Assembly (NCBI GenBank): GCA_024707145.1
Contig: JANQAI010000011.1
Coordinates: 806,001-870,000, forward strand
Direction: 5' to 3'
From: Magnetospirillum sp.
GTDB taxonomy: Bacteria > Pseudomonadota > Alphaproteobacteria > Rhodospirillales > Magnetospirillaceae
DNA length: 64,000 nucleotides
A program made the translations under genes and the position numbers. Positions 18,301 through 26,332 of this stretch are shown piece after piece. The notes under the pieces were generated by a model. That model worked only from the letters and a program-made list of their open reading frames with translations. It was not told the origin of the DNA and did not search any database. Each line of letters starts with the position of its first letter. Within the stretch, counting starts at the first letter, position 1.

Positions 18301-18451
18301 GCCGTTCGGCGGCGAGGGATTGTCGGGGACCGGGCCCAAGGCCGGCGGTCCCCACACCCTGCTCCGTTTCGCCTGCGAAAGGACCATCACCGTCAACACC
18401 ACCGCGGCCGGCGGCAATGCCGCCCTGCTGGCCATGGGCGAGGAGGGGTGA
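15338..18451 (+). CDS. putA: Bifunctional proline dehydrogenase / P5C dehydrogenase PutA
   Basis: PutA oxidises proline to glutamate in two steps, with FAD and then NAD. The product is 1037 residues. After a helical arm domain, the proline dehydrogenase barrel spans about 170-480 (SIKLSALHPRYE, VRLVKGAYWDSE, FATHNAQT, YAPVGSHEDLLPYLVRRLLENGANTSF). The aldehyde dehydrogenase half follows, with ISPWNFPLAIFTG and the catalytic cysteine in AGQRCSALR near 824. The ATG at 15338 has GGAGG 5 bases upstream; an ATG 12 bases earlier has a weaker site. It lacks the N-terminal ribbon-helix-helix repressor domain of the trifunctional E. coli enzyme, so its control must differ. Confidence 0.96.
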   Translation: MRIPVTDDGGPDRRFLRQALAADEAALVEELLTRARLEPAQDERVRREAAKLVEEARRRKSSGDLDAYLREFRLSTQEGVVLMCLAEALLRIPDADTADRLIRDKVGAADWASHLGRSDSLFVNASTWALMLTGRLIRPEGEPMGVFARLLARAGEPLVREALIQALRIMGRQFVMGRTIGEALSRAREQKAYRHSFDMLGEAARTEADAERYFQAYAAAIAAIGKAGEGRGPVAGPGISIKLSALHPRYEFSQGDRVRRELAPRLADLCRLAASVDIGLTVDAEEAERLELSLDIIAAVAADPSLAGWDGFGLAVQAYQKRARPLIAWLAELARRHRRRLMVRLVKGAYWDSEIKRAQERGLAGYPVFTRKAATDVSYLACARDLLAAGEAFYPCFATHNAQTVAAVRELAGGRPDWEYQRLHGMGEALYDQVVGEQACRVYAPVGSHEDLLPYLVRRLLENGANTSFVNRLADEAVPVERIVADPVEMLAAQPAKANPRLPLPPALFEPERRNSRGWDLSDPVTLAQMKSSVDVAETGQYFATPVVGGHEILAGPAQAVRNPANGRDQVGSVISATAEDVGRSVNLAVDAAGDWDRRGAAARAAVLERAADLMEAHSAEFLALLIREAGKIIPDAVAELREAVDYLRYYAAQGRAGFAAPLALPGVTGESNVLELHGRGVFACISPWNFPLAIFTGQVAAALMAGNAVVAKPAEQTPLVAARAAALLHRAGVPGEVLALLPGDGAVGQALVAHPAIGGVAFTGSTQVARAIARILAAKDGPIVPLVAETGGINAMIVDSSALPEQVVADVLVSAFGSAGQRCSALRLLFVQDDVADKVLAMLAGAMRELVVGDPADLSTDVGPIIDAAAREALDAHAGRLAREGRLVAQVPLPESTRHGTFFAPRAYELDRPEWLDREVFGPCLHVVRYQAEHLDGVLDWIEAGGYGLTLGIHSRLDSLVERIRRRAPVGNIYVNRSQIGAVVGVQPFGGEGLSGTGPKAGGPHTLLRFACERTITVNTTAAGGNAALLAMGEEG

Positions 18452-18466
18452 TGTCAACCGACGGGT

Positions 18467-18661
18467 TTACGCCTTCTGGCAGCCGCAGGTATCAACGCCC
18501 AGGATGGCGTAGCCGGGGCACCAGCCGATGGCGGCGGTCAGCAGCGGCACCACGCCGATATAGCCCCACACGCCCACCATGCCGGTGACGGCCAGGGCGA
18601 TCAGCGCGATACCGACGACGATACGCAGGATGCGGTCGATGCCGCCGATGTTCTTGGTCAT
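18467..18661 (-). CDS. Small DUF2892 inner-membrane protein
   Basis: The 64-residue protein begins MTKNIGGIDRILRIVVG, the DUF2892 signature, and has two hydrophobic segments (about 12-28 and 30-46). It ends with cysteines in GWCPGYAILGVDTCGC. Related domains occur next to rhodanese-like proteins such as YgaP, but this one stands alone. Its function is not established. The ATG at 18661 has GGAGG 7 bases upstream. It follows the Crp/Fnr-type regulator gene on the same strand, with a short inverted repeat in the gap, suggesting control by that regulator. Confidence 0.85.
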   Translation of the reverse strand: MTKNIGGIDRILRIVVGIALIALAVTGMVGVWGYIGVVPLLTAAIGWCPGYAILGVDTCGCQKA

Positions 18662-18719
18662 GATCGGACCTCCAGTGAAAGCACTGGTGCCGGTTTAGCC
18701 CTTTCGGCGGGGGCCGTCC

Positions 18720-18732
18720 GTGACTAGATCAC
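18720..18732. promoter_or_regulatory. Inverted repeat GTGA-N5-TCAC, possible Crp/Fnr operator
   Basis: The 13-base element GTGACTAGATCAC has symmetric GTGA/TCAC ends. It lies between the Crp/Fnr-type regulator gene and the DUF2892 gene it may control. The half-sites resemble Crp-family sites, but the spacing is one base shorter than the classic E. coli Crp site (N6). Confidence 0.35.
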
Positions 18733-18739
18733 AAAACGC

Positions 18740-19402
18740 TCATGAAAGAGTGGACAGCCCGCCCGGGTCCTTCACCTCGATGCGGCCGCGATAGAGGGCG
18801 ACCCAGCCGCGCCGCTCGAATTCCTTGAGCTGCCGGCTGATGACTTCGCGCGCAGTGCCCAGTTCGGTGGCGATGTCCTGGTGGGTGGCGCGGATGCCGT
18901 CGGCGGCATTGGCGCGGGCCCGCAGCCAGCCGGCCAGCCGCATGTCGATGCGGCCGAACGCCACCTCCTGGATCAGCATCAGCAGATCGGAAATGCGGGT
19001 GGCGTAGGCGGAGAACACGAAGTCGCGGAAGCTCTCCGATTTCGCCAGCAAGGTACGGAAAATGGCGGCCGGCAGCACCAGCGCCTTCACCTCGGTTTCG
19101 GCGATGCCCTCGGCGGCGTAATCCTCGCGGGCGATCAGGCAGTTGGTGGTCAGCACGCAGGATTGTCCGCTTTCCACCCGGTAGAGGACGATTTCGCGCC
19201 CGCCTTCCGACACCTTCTGCACCCGAATGGATCCCTCCATCACCAGGACGTAGCTGGAACACTCCGATCCGTCCTGGAACAGCACCGTTCCGGCGGGAAT
19301 GGCGACCACACGGGCGCCGCCCTCCAGCAAGCGGGCGGAGTCGGGATCCAGGCGGGCGAAGAGGGGGAACGAGGCCGAGATTTCTGCGTTCATGTCGGGC
19401 AT
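18740..19402 (-). CDS. Crp/Fnr family transcriptional regulator
   Basis: The 220-residue protein has an N-terminal cyclic-nucleotide-binding-type barrel (about 12-125, with IPAGTVLFQDG and LVMEGSIRVQK). A C-terminal winged helix follows, with recognition segment THQDIATELGTAREVISRQLKEF. Cysteines at 48, 82 and 88 exist, but the N-terminal four-cysteine pattern of oxygen-sensing FNR is missing, so it is not a classic iron-sulfur FNR. The effector is unknown. The likely target is the downstream DUF2892 gene, separated by 78 bases containing an inverted repeat at 18720-18732. It diverges from the lipoprotein gene at 19451. Confidence 0.9.
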   Translation of the reverse strand: MPDMNAEISASFPLFARLDPDSARLLEGGARVVAIPAGTVLFQDGSECSSYVLVMEGSIRVQKVSEGGREIVLYRVESGQSCVLTTNCLIAREDYAAEGIAETEVKALVLPAAIFRTLLAKSESFRDFVFSAYATRISDLLMLIQEVAFGRIDMRLAGWLRARANAADGIRATHQDIATELGTAREVISRQLKEFERRGWVALYRGRIEVKDPGGLSTLS

Positions 19403-19450
19403 ATTGCCTAAGGAGCCACGCCTGTTCCAGCCGCAAACCGAGGGGGATCC

Positions 19451-20393
19451 ATGCGCCGTGCCGCCACATGCCTGCTGCTGGTCGCGGCGCTGGTCGGCTG
19501 CCGCACGCCGGCACCGGCCTCCGACGAGATCCAGGCCGAGCTACGGCCGCTTTCCACCGACGAGCAGCAATCCGCCAGGCTGGGGGCGGTGGAGGTGCTG
19601 TCAATTCATCAGTTGACGAGCGGCCGGCAGTGGTTCGGCGGCATTTCTGGTCTGTCCTATGACGGTCATACGGTGACCGCCATCAACGATGTCGGCCACT
19701 GGCTGCGCTTCCGTATGAAGGTGGACGACAGCGGCCGTCCGGTAGCTTTCGACAAGCTGGAGGTGGAATCGCTGGGCGGCCTGGACGGCAGCAAGGAGGA
19801 CGGCGACGCCGAGGAGCCTGACCGCCATGCCGGACGGCTGGCTGGTCAGTTTCGAGCGCCGCCACCGCATCCTGTTCTACCGCCACGGCCTGTCCGGCAC
19901 GCCGGAGCGCATCGACCTGCCGCAGGGGTTCACCCGCCAGCCCGACAATGGCGGGGTGGAAGCCCTGGTACGGCTGGCCGATGGCCGCCTGCTGATGCTG
20001 TCCGAGGAAGGCGGCTCGGACGACCTGGGATGGGGCTGGATTGGCGAGCCCGGCGCCTGGAAGCGGCTGTCCTATCGCCGTACCGGGCTGTTCCGTCCCA
20101 CCAGCGCCGCAGTACTGCCTAACGGCGACGTGCTGGTGCTGGAGCGCAGTTTCACCCTGGTGGGCGGCGTGGCGAGCCGGCTGGTGCGGCTGAAGGCGGC
20201 CGACCTGCGCCCCGGCGCAGTCCTGGAGGGGACGGAACTGTTCGCCCTGCGGCCGCCGCTGCTGGTGGACAATTACGAGGGACTGACAGTACAGAAGCGG
20301 CGCGACGGGCGTCTGGTCGCGTACATCCTTTCGGACGATAACTTTAATCCGCTCCAGGCCACACTGCTGATGGCAATACTTCTTCCCGACTAA
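19451..20393 (+). CDS. Phytase-type esterase-like lipoprotein, frameshifted in this sequence
   Basis: The N-terminal part has a lipoprotein signal with lipobox LVGC and continues with SGLSYDG and TVTAINDVGHWLRF. The rest, beginning near 19818 with MPDGWLVSFERRHRI, continues in another frame to 20393 and has GVEALVRLADGRLL and VDNYEGLTVQ. Together they match the esterase-like activity of phytase family, a beta-propeller fold. Reading GAGGAGCCTG at 19811-19820 with one C removed gives EELTAMPDGW and a protein of about 313 residues. The substrate is unknown. The lipobox implies export and membrane anchoring. It stands between the divergent Crp/Fnr gene and a sensor kinase gene. Confidence 0.82.
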
Positions 20394-20501
20394 AAGCACA
20401 TATCGTGTAGTTCGTGGGCCATATTGCTGGCATCCCCTGGGGGAGCCTACCTTCGAGGTGTATCTACCCTTCAAGGGCGGCAGACCGTGCGTGATGCGTC
20501 C

Positions 20502-22895
20502 ATGAGTCTTTTCGACACCACCAAAGGCCCATCCAGCGATACGCCATTCCCCGCCGGCGGGGCCCTGACCTCCGGGATGGATGCGCCGCTGCTCGATGAC
20601 GTGCTGGCGGCGGCGGCCGATTGGGTGTGGGAAACCGATGCCCAACTGCGCCTTGTGCGGCTGTCCCCCACCTTTGCCGCGGAAACCGGCATTCCCCCCG
20701 ACGATGTGCTGGGCCACTCGCTGGAATTGTTGCTGCTGCGTTTCCTCATCGATGAAAGTGAGCTGTCCTGCCAGGTCAACGCCCTGCGGGCGCGGGCACC
20801 GTTCCGCAATCTGCGCTTGCGGCTGCTCGATCCCGATGCCCAGCTGACCCGTCACTTCCTGCTGTCGGGCCGGCCGTGGCGCGACGCCCAGGGCAATTTC
20901 GCCGGCTATCGCGGCGTCGGTCTGGAAGTGACCGAGCCGGCGTTGCGCGATGTGCGGGAAAGCGAGAACCGCTTCCGCGCCATCTTCGATCGTGCCGCCC
21001 TGGGCATCGCGGTGGTGCGGCCCGGCGGACACATCAGCCAGGCCAATCCGGCGCTGGAAGCCATGTTCGGCTATTCGGCGGAGGAACTCTCGCATTGCGG
21101 CTTCACCGAGTTGACTCATCCCGAGGACCGCGATGCCGATCGCGACGCCGCCCGCATGCTGCTGCGGCGGGAGGTGGAGAGCTACAGCCGCGAGAACCGC
21201 TATCTCCGCCGCGACGGGTCGTCCTTCTGGGGGCGCATCACCGCGTCGCTGGTGCCTGGCGAGAACGCCTCGCGCTTCACCGTGGTGATGATCGAGGATA
21301 TCGATGACCGCAAGCGGGCCGAAGCCAATCTCAGCCTGTTCCGCAAGGTGATGGACGCGGCCCACGAGGCCATCGCCATCCTCTCGCCGGCGGGCAACAT
21401 CCTCTATGCCAACTCGGCTTACGGCCGGCTGTTCGGCGTGCCGCAGGGCGCGGTGTTCGGCAGCCATTACCGCGCCTATTTCCCTGCCCAGTCCCAGGCC
21501 ATCCTCGACCGCGCGGTTGGTCCGGCGCTGTTGCGCGGGGAAAGCTGGGAAGGGGTGCTGGAGGCCACCGACGCCTCGGAACGGACCTTCCCGCTGTGGC
21601 AGCGGGCGGGTGTGCTCCGCGACGAATACGGGCGGGTGCAGTTCTACTTCGCCTTCATGCACGACAATACCGACCAGCAATTGTTCGAGGACGAACTGTT
21701 CGACGCCAAGGAGGCCGCCGAAGAGGCCAACGTCGCCAAGACCCGCTTCCTGGCCGCCGCCAGCCACGACCTGCGCCAGCCCATGCAGGCTCTGGCCATG
21801 TTCGTGGCGGTGCTGGCCGGGCGCGTGGTCGATCGCGAACAGGGGGTGCTGGTGGCGCGTATCCAGGATTCGGTGACCGCGCTGGAAGGGCTGCTGAACA
21901 GCCTGCTCGACGTCTCCAAGCTGGAGGCGGGGCTGGTGGTGCCGCATCAGGCCGACTTCCCGGTGGCGGCAATGCTGGACCGGCTGGCGGCCGAATTCGA
22001 GCCGCTCTGCGCTGCCGAGGGGTTGAAGCTCACGGTGGTGCCCAGTACCGCCGTGGTGCATAGCGATCCGGCCCTGCTGGAACGCATCCTGCGCAACCTG
22101 CTCAACAACGCGGTGCGCTATACCCATGGCGGGCGCATCCTGTTTGGTGTCCGCCGCCGCGGTCGCGCCATATCCTTCGAGGTATGGGACACCGGCATCG
22201 GCATTCCGCAGGCCGAACTCAAGAATATCTTCCGAGAGTTCCACCAAGTGGGCAACCAGGGGCGCGATCGCCGCCAAGGACTGGGCCTGGGGCTGGCCAT
22301 CGTCGAACGCTTGGCCAACCTGCTGGACCATCCGGTGGCTGTGCAGTCCATCGAGGGCAAGGGGTCGGTGTTCTCGGTGCAGGTGCCGGTGGCGGCGCGC
22401 GCGCCGGCGGCCGTCAGTCCCAGCCAGCTGCAACTGGGGCTGGCGCGCAAGGGCGCCGCCATCCTGGTCATCGATGACGAGCCCGACGTGCGCGAGAGCC
22501 TGGAACTGCTGCTGGAAAGCTGGGGCCACGTCGTGCTGTCGGCCTCCAGCGCCGACGACGCGGTGCGCCGGCTGCAGGGCTGGGGGCGGGTGCCGGAACT
22601 GGTCATCGCCGATTATCGGCTGCAGAACGGCGATACCGGCGGTCAGGCCATTGCCCGGCTGGAGGTACATCTGCGCCCGGTGGCGAAGCTGCCGGCCATC
22701 ATCCTCACCGGCGACACCGCGCCGGAACGGCTGCAGCAGGCCCAGGCGCTCGGGCATGGACTCTTGCACAAGCCGGTGCAGGCCGATGCCCTGCGCCGGG
22801 CCATCGACGAAGCCCTGGCCCGCGGTGCGCGCGCCCATCGCCGCGCGGCGCGGGACGGCAGCAAGGCGGGCGCAAGGAAGTCGAAGGCGTCTTGA
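20502..22895 (+). CDS. PAS-domain hybrid sensor histidine kinase / response regulator
   Basis: The 797-residue protein has three PAS-like sensor domains (about 25-150, 155-280 and 285-405). Next comes a dimerisation domain with the phospho-accepting histidine in AASHDLRQPMQALAMF near 421, then an ATPase domain with NLLNNAVRYT, DTGIGIP and GLGLGLAI. A C-terminal receiver follows (ILVIDDEPDVRES, with the phosphorylated aspartate in VIADYRL near 702). No membrane segment is seen, so it should sense a cytoplasmic signal. No separate DNA-binding partner lies next to it, so it is an orphan. The ATG at 20502 was chosen; a GTG at 20487 in the same frame is also possible. Confidence 0.93.
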   Translation: MSLFDTTKGPSSDTPFPAGGALTSGMDAPLLDDVLAAAADWVWETDAQLRLVRLSPTFAAETGIPPDDVLGHSLELLLLRFLIDESELSCQVNALRARAPFRNLRLRLLDPDAQLTRHFLLSGRPWRDAQGNFAGYRGVGLEVTEPALRDVRESENRFRAIFDRAALGIAVVRPGGHISQANPALEAMFGYSAEELSHCGFTELTHPEDRDADRDAARMLLRREVESYSRENRYLRRDGSSFWGRITASLVPGENASRFTVVMIEDIDDRKRAEANLSLFRKVMDAAHEAIAILSPAGNILYANSAYGRLFGVPQGAVFGSHYRAYFPAQSQAILDRAVGPALLRGESWEGVLEATDASERTFPLWQRAGVLRDEYGRVQFYFAFMHDNTDQQLFEDELFDAKEAAEEANVAKTRFLAAASHDLRQPMQALAMFVAVLAGRVVDREQGVLVARIQDSVTALEGLLNSLLDVSKLEAGLVVPHQADFPVAAMLDRLAAEFEPLCAAEGLKLTVVPSTAVVHSDPALLERILRNLLNNAVRYTHGGRILFGVRRRGRAISFEVWDTGIGIPQAELKNIFREFHQVGNQGRDRRQGLGLGLAIVERLANLLDHPVAVQSIEGKGSVFSVQVPVAARAPAAVSPSQLQLGLARKGAAILVIDDEPDVRESLELLLESWGHVVLSASSADDAVRRLQGWGRVPELVIADYRLQNGDTGGQAIARLEVHLRPVAKLPAIILTGDTAPERLQQAQALGHGLLHKPVQADALRRAIDEALARGARAHRRAARDGSKAGARKSKAS

Positions 22896-22958
22896 TCGCC
22901 GGCCGGCCGGCGCTACGTCAACCGGATTGACATTCCGGTTGCACGACGGAGGCCGCCC

Positions 22959-23819
22959 ATGCCCGATATGCCCGACCAGCTTCCCCCCCAGCATCAGGAT
23001 AGGCAGCCAGGACGGCAGGGGCCGATGGCCCCGAGGCCGCGCTCGGAAATGGCCGATTACCGGGGCAGCGGCAAGCTGTTGGGGCGCGCCGCCATCGTCA
23101 CCGGCGGCGATTCCGGCATCGGGCGCGCCGTCGCCATCGGCTTTGCCAAGGAAGGCGCCGATGTGGCCGTGGTCTATCTGAACGAGCGCGAGGACGCCGA
23201 GGAAACCCGCCGCCACGTGGAGGCGGCGGGGCGCAAATGCCTGCTGGTCGAGGGCGACGTGGGCGACGAGGTGTTCTGCCGCCGGGTGGTGGACGAGGTG
23301 GCGCAGGCCTTTGGCCACCTGGACATCGTGGTGAACAACGCCAGCGAGCAGAGTCCGCAGGAAAAACTGGAGGACATCACCGCCGAGCAGCTGGAGCGAA
23401 CCTTCCGCACCAACATCTTCTCCATGTTCTTCCTGACCAAGGCGGCCTTGCCCCATCTGCGGCCCGGTGCCGCCATCGTCAACACCACCTCCATCACCGC
23501 CTACAAGGGCAATTCCCGGCTGCTGGACTATTCCGCCACCAAGGGCGCCATCGCCGCCTTCACACGCTCACTGTCGCAAAACCTGGCCGAGCGGGAAATC
23601 CGGGTCAACGCGGTGGCGCCGGGTCCCATCTGGACGCCGCTGATCCCGTCCACCTTCAGCGAGGAGCAGGTGGAGAAATTCGGCACCGGCCAGCCGCTGG
23701 GGCGCGTGGGGCAGCCCGACGAGGTGGCGCCGGCCTTCATCTTCCTGGCCTCGGATGACGCCTCCTACATGAGCGGACAAGTGCTTCACCCGAATGGCGG
23801 AGAGGTGGTAAACGGCTAG
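22959..23819 (+). CDS. SDR family NADP-type oxidoreductase, YghA-like
   Basis: This 286-residue short-chain dehydrogenase has the cofactor motif TGGDSGIGRAV, the structural NNAS motif, and the catalytic serine and YSATKGA tyrosine-lysine pair. The long proline-rich N-terminal extension (about 45 residues) before the Rossmann fold resembles the YghA group, whose substrates are poorly defined. The ATG at 22959 has GGAGG 7 bases upstream. It is a single gene between the kinase and a convergent ACT-domain gene. The short AT-rich gap after it (23820-23858) carries a weak TAACAA/TTGTTA inverted repeat that may help end transcription. Confidence 0.92.
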   Translation: MPDMPDQLPPQHQDRQPGRQGPMAPRPRSEMADYRGSGKLLGRAAIVTGGDSGIGRAVAIGFAKEGADVAVVYLNEREDAEETRRHVEAAGRKCLLVEGDVGDEVFCRRVVDEVAQAFGHLDIVVNNASEQSPQEKLEDITAEQLERTFRTNIFSMFFLTKAALPHLRPGAAIVNTTSITAYKGNSRLLDYSATKGAIAAFTRSLSQNLAEREIRVNAVAPGPIWTPLIPSTFSEEQVEKFGTGQPLGRVGQPDEVAPAFIFLASDDASYMSGQVLHPNGGEVVNG

Positions 23820-23858
23820 CTATAACAAATACTTATATTGTGTTGTTAGGGCGATCTG

Positions 23859-24371
23859 TCAGGCTTCATCCACGTGGCAGGACAGGCCCAGTTCCCCGGC
23901 GGTGTTGGCGACCGTGTTCAGGCAGGCTTCGGCGCGCTCGGGGATGGCGACCGCCAGGCGGGTGACGTAGAGGCCCTGCTCGGGCAAGCGGTGGGCATCC
24001 AGGCGGACGATGTTGGCCTTGAACGAACCGAACACCTCGGACAGCCGCGCGATCAGGCCCGGACGGTCGCCGCCCGACAGCACGATGCGGTGACTGATGC
24101 GGCCAAGCGGCCCGGTGGCGGCATCCAGTTCGAACGGCCGCACGCTCACGGTGGCGCCGGCCAGTTCCGGTAGGGCCGCCAGATCGCTTTCCAACTCGGC
24201 GGCGGGAATGCCGGCCGGCAGATCGCATACCGAGGTGAATTCCGCGCCAGTGCCCAGCATGGCAAAGCTGGTGTCGCCCAGGTCCGCCCCTAATTCGAAC
24301 AGGCGGCCGGTGATGGCGGCCACCAGGCCGGTGCGATCGGGGCAGAAGATGGAAATCAGCACGGTGGACAT
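23859..24371 (-). CDS. GcvR-like ACT domain protein
   Basis: The 170-residue protein consists of two ACT domains (about 3-75 and 90-165), beginning with VLISIFCPDRTGLVAAITGRL, the pattern of the glycine cleavage system repressor GcvR and relatives. The second domain has DRPGLIARLSEVF. In E. coli, GcvR binds GcvA and represses gcv genes; no gcvA is seen here, so the regulatory partner is unknown. ACT domains usually bind amino acids. The ATG at 24371 gives MSTVLISIF, the normal start. A longer upstream reading frame is not needed. Confidence 0.82.
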   Translation of the reverse strand: MSTVLISIFCPDRTGLVAAITGRLFELGADLGDTSFAMLGTGAEFTSVCDLPAGIPAAELESDLAALPELAGATVSVRPFELDAATGPLGRISHRIVLSGGDRPGLIARLSEVFGSFKANIVRLDAHRLPEQGLYVTRLAVAIPERAEACLNTVANTAGELGLSCHVDEA

Positions 24372-24529
24372 GGCGGCCTCTCTGATGTGCGGCGCCATGA
24401 TGCGCCCATCCCGGCCATTTGCAACCCTACCCTTGGAAGTCATGCCGACATCGGAATAGGCGTCGCCAGTGGTCCATCCCGACCTAGGTCGGGCGGTGGC
24501 GGCGTCCGGGCAGGGCCATGTGCTGAGGT

Positions 24530-25051
24530 ATGAAAGCAACCGCCGCCCTGGCCGCCCTGTTGGCCGTCGCCGCCTCGCCCGCCCTGGCCGGGGTCGACGA
24601 GATTCGCCTTGGCTTATTCGACCATGACCTCAGTTTCCTTGGCCATGCCAAGGAAGGAGGGGTGGACGTCAATGCCGAGCTGCTGTTCGAATCGCCGGCA
24701 GTCCTGAATGTGCTGTGGAGTCCGCGCCCGCATGTGGGCGTCAGCGTCAACACCCAGGGTGACACCAGCCAGCTCTATGGCGGGCTGAGCTGGACGGTGG
24801 AGCCGGTGCAGCGCCTGTTCCTGGAGATCAGCCTCGGCGGCTCCATCCACAACGGCAAGCTCAGCTATTCGGGCGACGACCGCAAGGAACTGGGCTCGCG
24901 GGTTCTGTTCCGTGAATCCATCTCGCTGGGCTACCGCATCGACGCCCACAATTCCATTTCGGTGACCTTCGACCACGAGAGCAACGCCAACCTGGCCAGC
25001 AACAACGAAGGGCTGAACAACCTGGGCATTCGCTGGGGTTACCGGTTCTGA
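24530..25051 (+). CDS. pagL: Lipid A 3-O-deacylase PagL-type outer membrane protein
   Basis: The 173-residue protein has a signal peptide ending near ALA at 20 and alternating beta strands, ending with an outer-membrane C-terminal pattern (IRWGYRF). The catalytic histidine and serine sit in the conserved FDHESNANL (H149, S151), followed by NNEGLNNLG. PagL removes the 3-position acyl chain of lipid A, changing how the surface is recognised and how permeable it is. The identification rests on motifs; the sequence between them is variable in this family. It lies upstream of a cytochrome c gene and far from the lpx operon. Confidence 0.85.
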   Translation: MKATAALAALLAVAASPALAGVDEIRLGLFDHDLSFLGHAKEGGVDVNAELLFESPAVLNVLWSPRPHVGVSVNTQGDTSQLYGGLSWTVEPVQRLFLEISLGGSIHNGKLSYSGDDRKELGSRVLFRESISLGYRIDAHNSISVTFDHESNANLASNNEGLNNLGIRWGYRF

Positions 25052-25090
25052 ACGGTTTGGCTATACTCCGGCGGCCTGACCGGAGACGCC

Positions 25091-25546
25091 ATGCCCCCCC
25101 GCCGATCCCTTGTCGCCACTGTCCTGCTGGCCATGGCCGCCGCCGGTTCGCTGGCTGGCTGGCTGGTGCCGGGCCGCATGCATCGCATCGACCCCGGCGA
25201 CCCCCGCCAGGTGGCGGAAGGGCGGCGCCTGTATGCGGAGCACTGCGCCCGATGCCACGGTGCCGAGTTGCAGGGCGAGCCCGATTGGCGCGTGCGCAAG
25301 CCGTCCGGCGAATTGCCGGCGCCGCCCCACGATGCCAGCGGCCACACCTGGCACCACAGCGATGAACAGCTTTACGCCATCACCAAGCACGGCATGGCCC
25401 GTTTCGCGCCACCCGACTACAAATCGGCCATGCCGGCCTTCGTCGGCACGCTGTCCGACGGGGAGATCCGCGCGGTGATCGCCTATATCAAGTCCACCTG
25501 GCCCGAGGACCTCCGCCGACGCCAGGAAGCACTGGGGCGCCAATAG
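25091..25546 (+). CDS. Monohaem c-type cytochrome
   Basis: The 151-residue protein has an N-terminal hydrophobic signal or anchor (about 9-26) and one haem c site, CARCH (C52, C55, H56). A likely distal methionine is in SAMPAF. It belongs to the class I cytochrome c group with a single domain. It would act in the periplasm or be anchored to the inner membrane as an electron carrier; its partner enzyme is not visible here. The ATG at 25091 has GGAG 6 bases upstream. The 3' end nearly meets the convergent phosphoesterase gene. Confidence 0.9.
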   Translation: MPPRRSLVATVLLAMAAAGSLAGWLVPGRMHRIDPGDPRQVAEGRRLYAEHCARCHGAELQGEPDWRVRKPSGELPAPPHDASGHTWHHSDEQLYAITKHGMARFAPPDYKSAMPAFVGTLSDGEIRAVIAYIKSTWPEDLRRRQEALGRQ

Positions 25547-25548
25547 CC

Positions 25549-26328
25549 CTATGGCTGGCCCGCCATGCGCCAGCATCCGTCCTGCTTGAGGAAGCGCTGC
25601 CGGTGCACCGGGTGGAAGGCCTCGCCCGACCAGCCGCGCACGTTCACTTCGATCCAGGGCATGTCGACGTGGATGAGGCCGTAGCCGTTGGCATCTTCCC
25701 GCAACCGGGTGGAGCACGCGGTGGAGGCCTGCAGCAGGATGCAGGAATGCTCGTGGGGGCCCGAGATGATCTCCATATGGGCGCGGTGCGCATGGCCGGT
25801 CAGAATCAGGTCGATGCCGCGCTCGGCCAGCGCGTCGTAAGGGTGTCCGGCCTGGGCGGTACGGGGCGGATGGTGCAGGAAGGCCACCTTGCAGGCCGAG
25901 GCCGGGGCGGCGGCAAGCACCTCCTCGACCCGCTCCAGGTGCCGGGAGCGCAGCTTCCCGCTTTTCCAGCGCAGGGGGCGGGTGCTGTCCAGCCCCACCG
26001 CCACCAGCTTGTCGTCGTGCCACAGCGGCCAGTCCGCATGGCCCGGCAGGTGCCGTTCGAACTTGGCGCGGGGCCGGAACAGCCGGTTCAAGGGGCGGTA
26101 GAGCGGTGCAATGTCATGGTTGCCGGGGACCACCAGGGCCGGGGCCGGCAGGCGGTCCAGGAAATCCCGGGCTTCGGCGAACTGGCGGGTCCGCGCCCGC
26201 TGGGTCAGATCGCCGGAGACGATGACCAGATCGGGCCGCTGCCTGGCCAGGTCGCCCAGCAGCGCCTCCACCACGGTGGTATCGGTGCGCCCGAAATGCA
26301 GATCGGAAATGTGGGCGACAACGGGCAA
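25549..26328 (-). CDS. Calcineurin-like metallophosphoesterase
   Basis: The 259-residue protein has the full set of metal-binding motifs in order: ISDLHFGR, VSGDLTQRA, VPGNHDIAP, FLHHPP and LTGHAHRAHM. This fits the calcineurin-like phosphoesterase superfamily of the CpdA/YfcE kind. The substrate could be a cyclic nucleotide, a nucleotide or a lipid phosphate. No signal peptide is visible. It starts 4 bases after the stop of the lipid kinase gene, so the two are co-transcribed. That pairing hints at lipid phosphate metabolism, but this is only inference. Confidence 0.9.
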   Translation of the reverse strand: MPVVAHISDLHFGRTDTTVVEALLGDLARQRPDLVIVSGDLTQRARTRQFAEARDFLDRLPAPALVVPGNHDIAPLYRPLNRLFRPRAKFERHLPGHADWPLWHDDKLVAVGLDSTRPLRWKSGKLRSRHLERVEEVLAAAPASACKVAFLHHPPRTAQAGHPYDALAERGIDLILTGHAHRAHMEIISGPHEHSCILLQASTACSTRLREDANGYGLIHVDMPWIEVNVRGWSGEAFHPVHRQRFLKQDGCWRMAGQP

Positions 26329-26332
26329 CGGA

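Noticed and set aside
19683-23456. A very long open frame (1257 residues) on the minus strand opposite the kinase and its neighbours
   Set aside because: High GC content suppresses stops on the opposite strand. The translation is rich in Q, H, G and R with no domain, and the plus-strand genes have clear motifs. Similar antisense frames at 1675-3624, 16160-18457 and 54361-57060 are rejected for the same reason.
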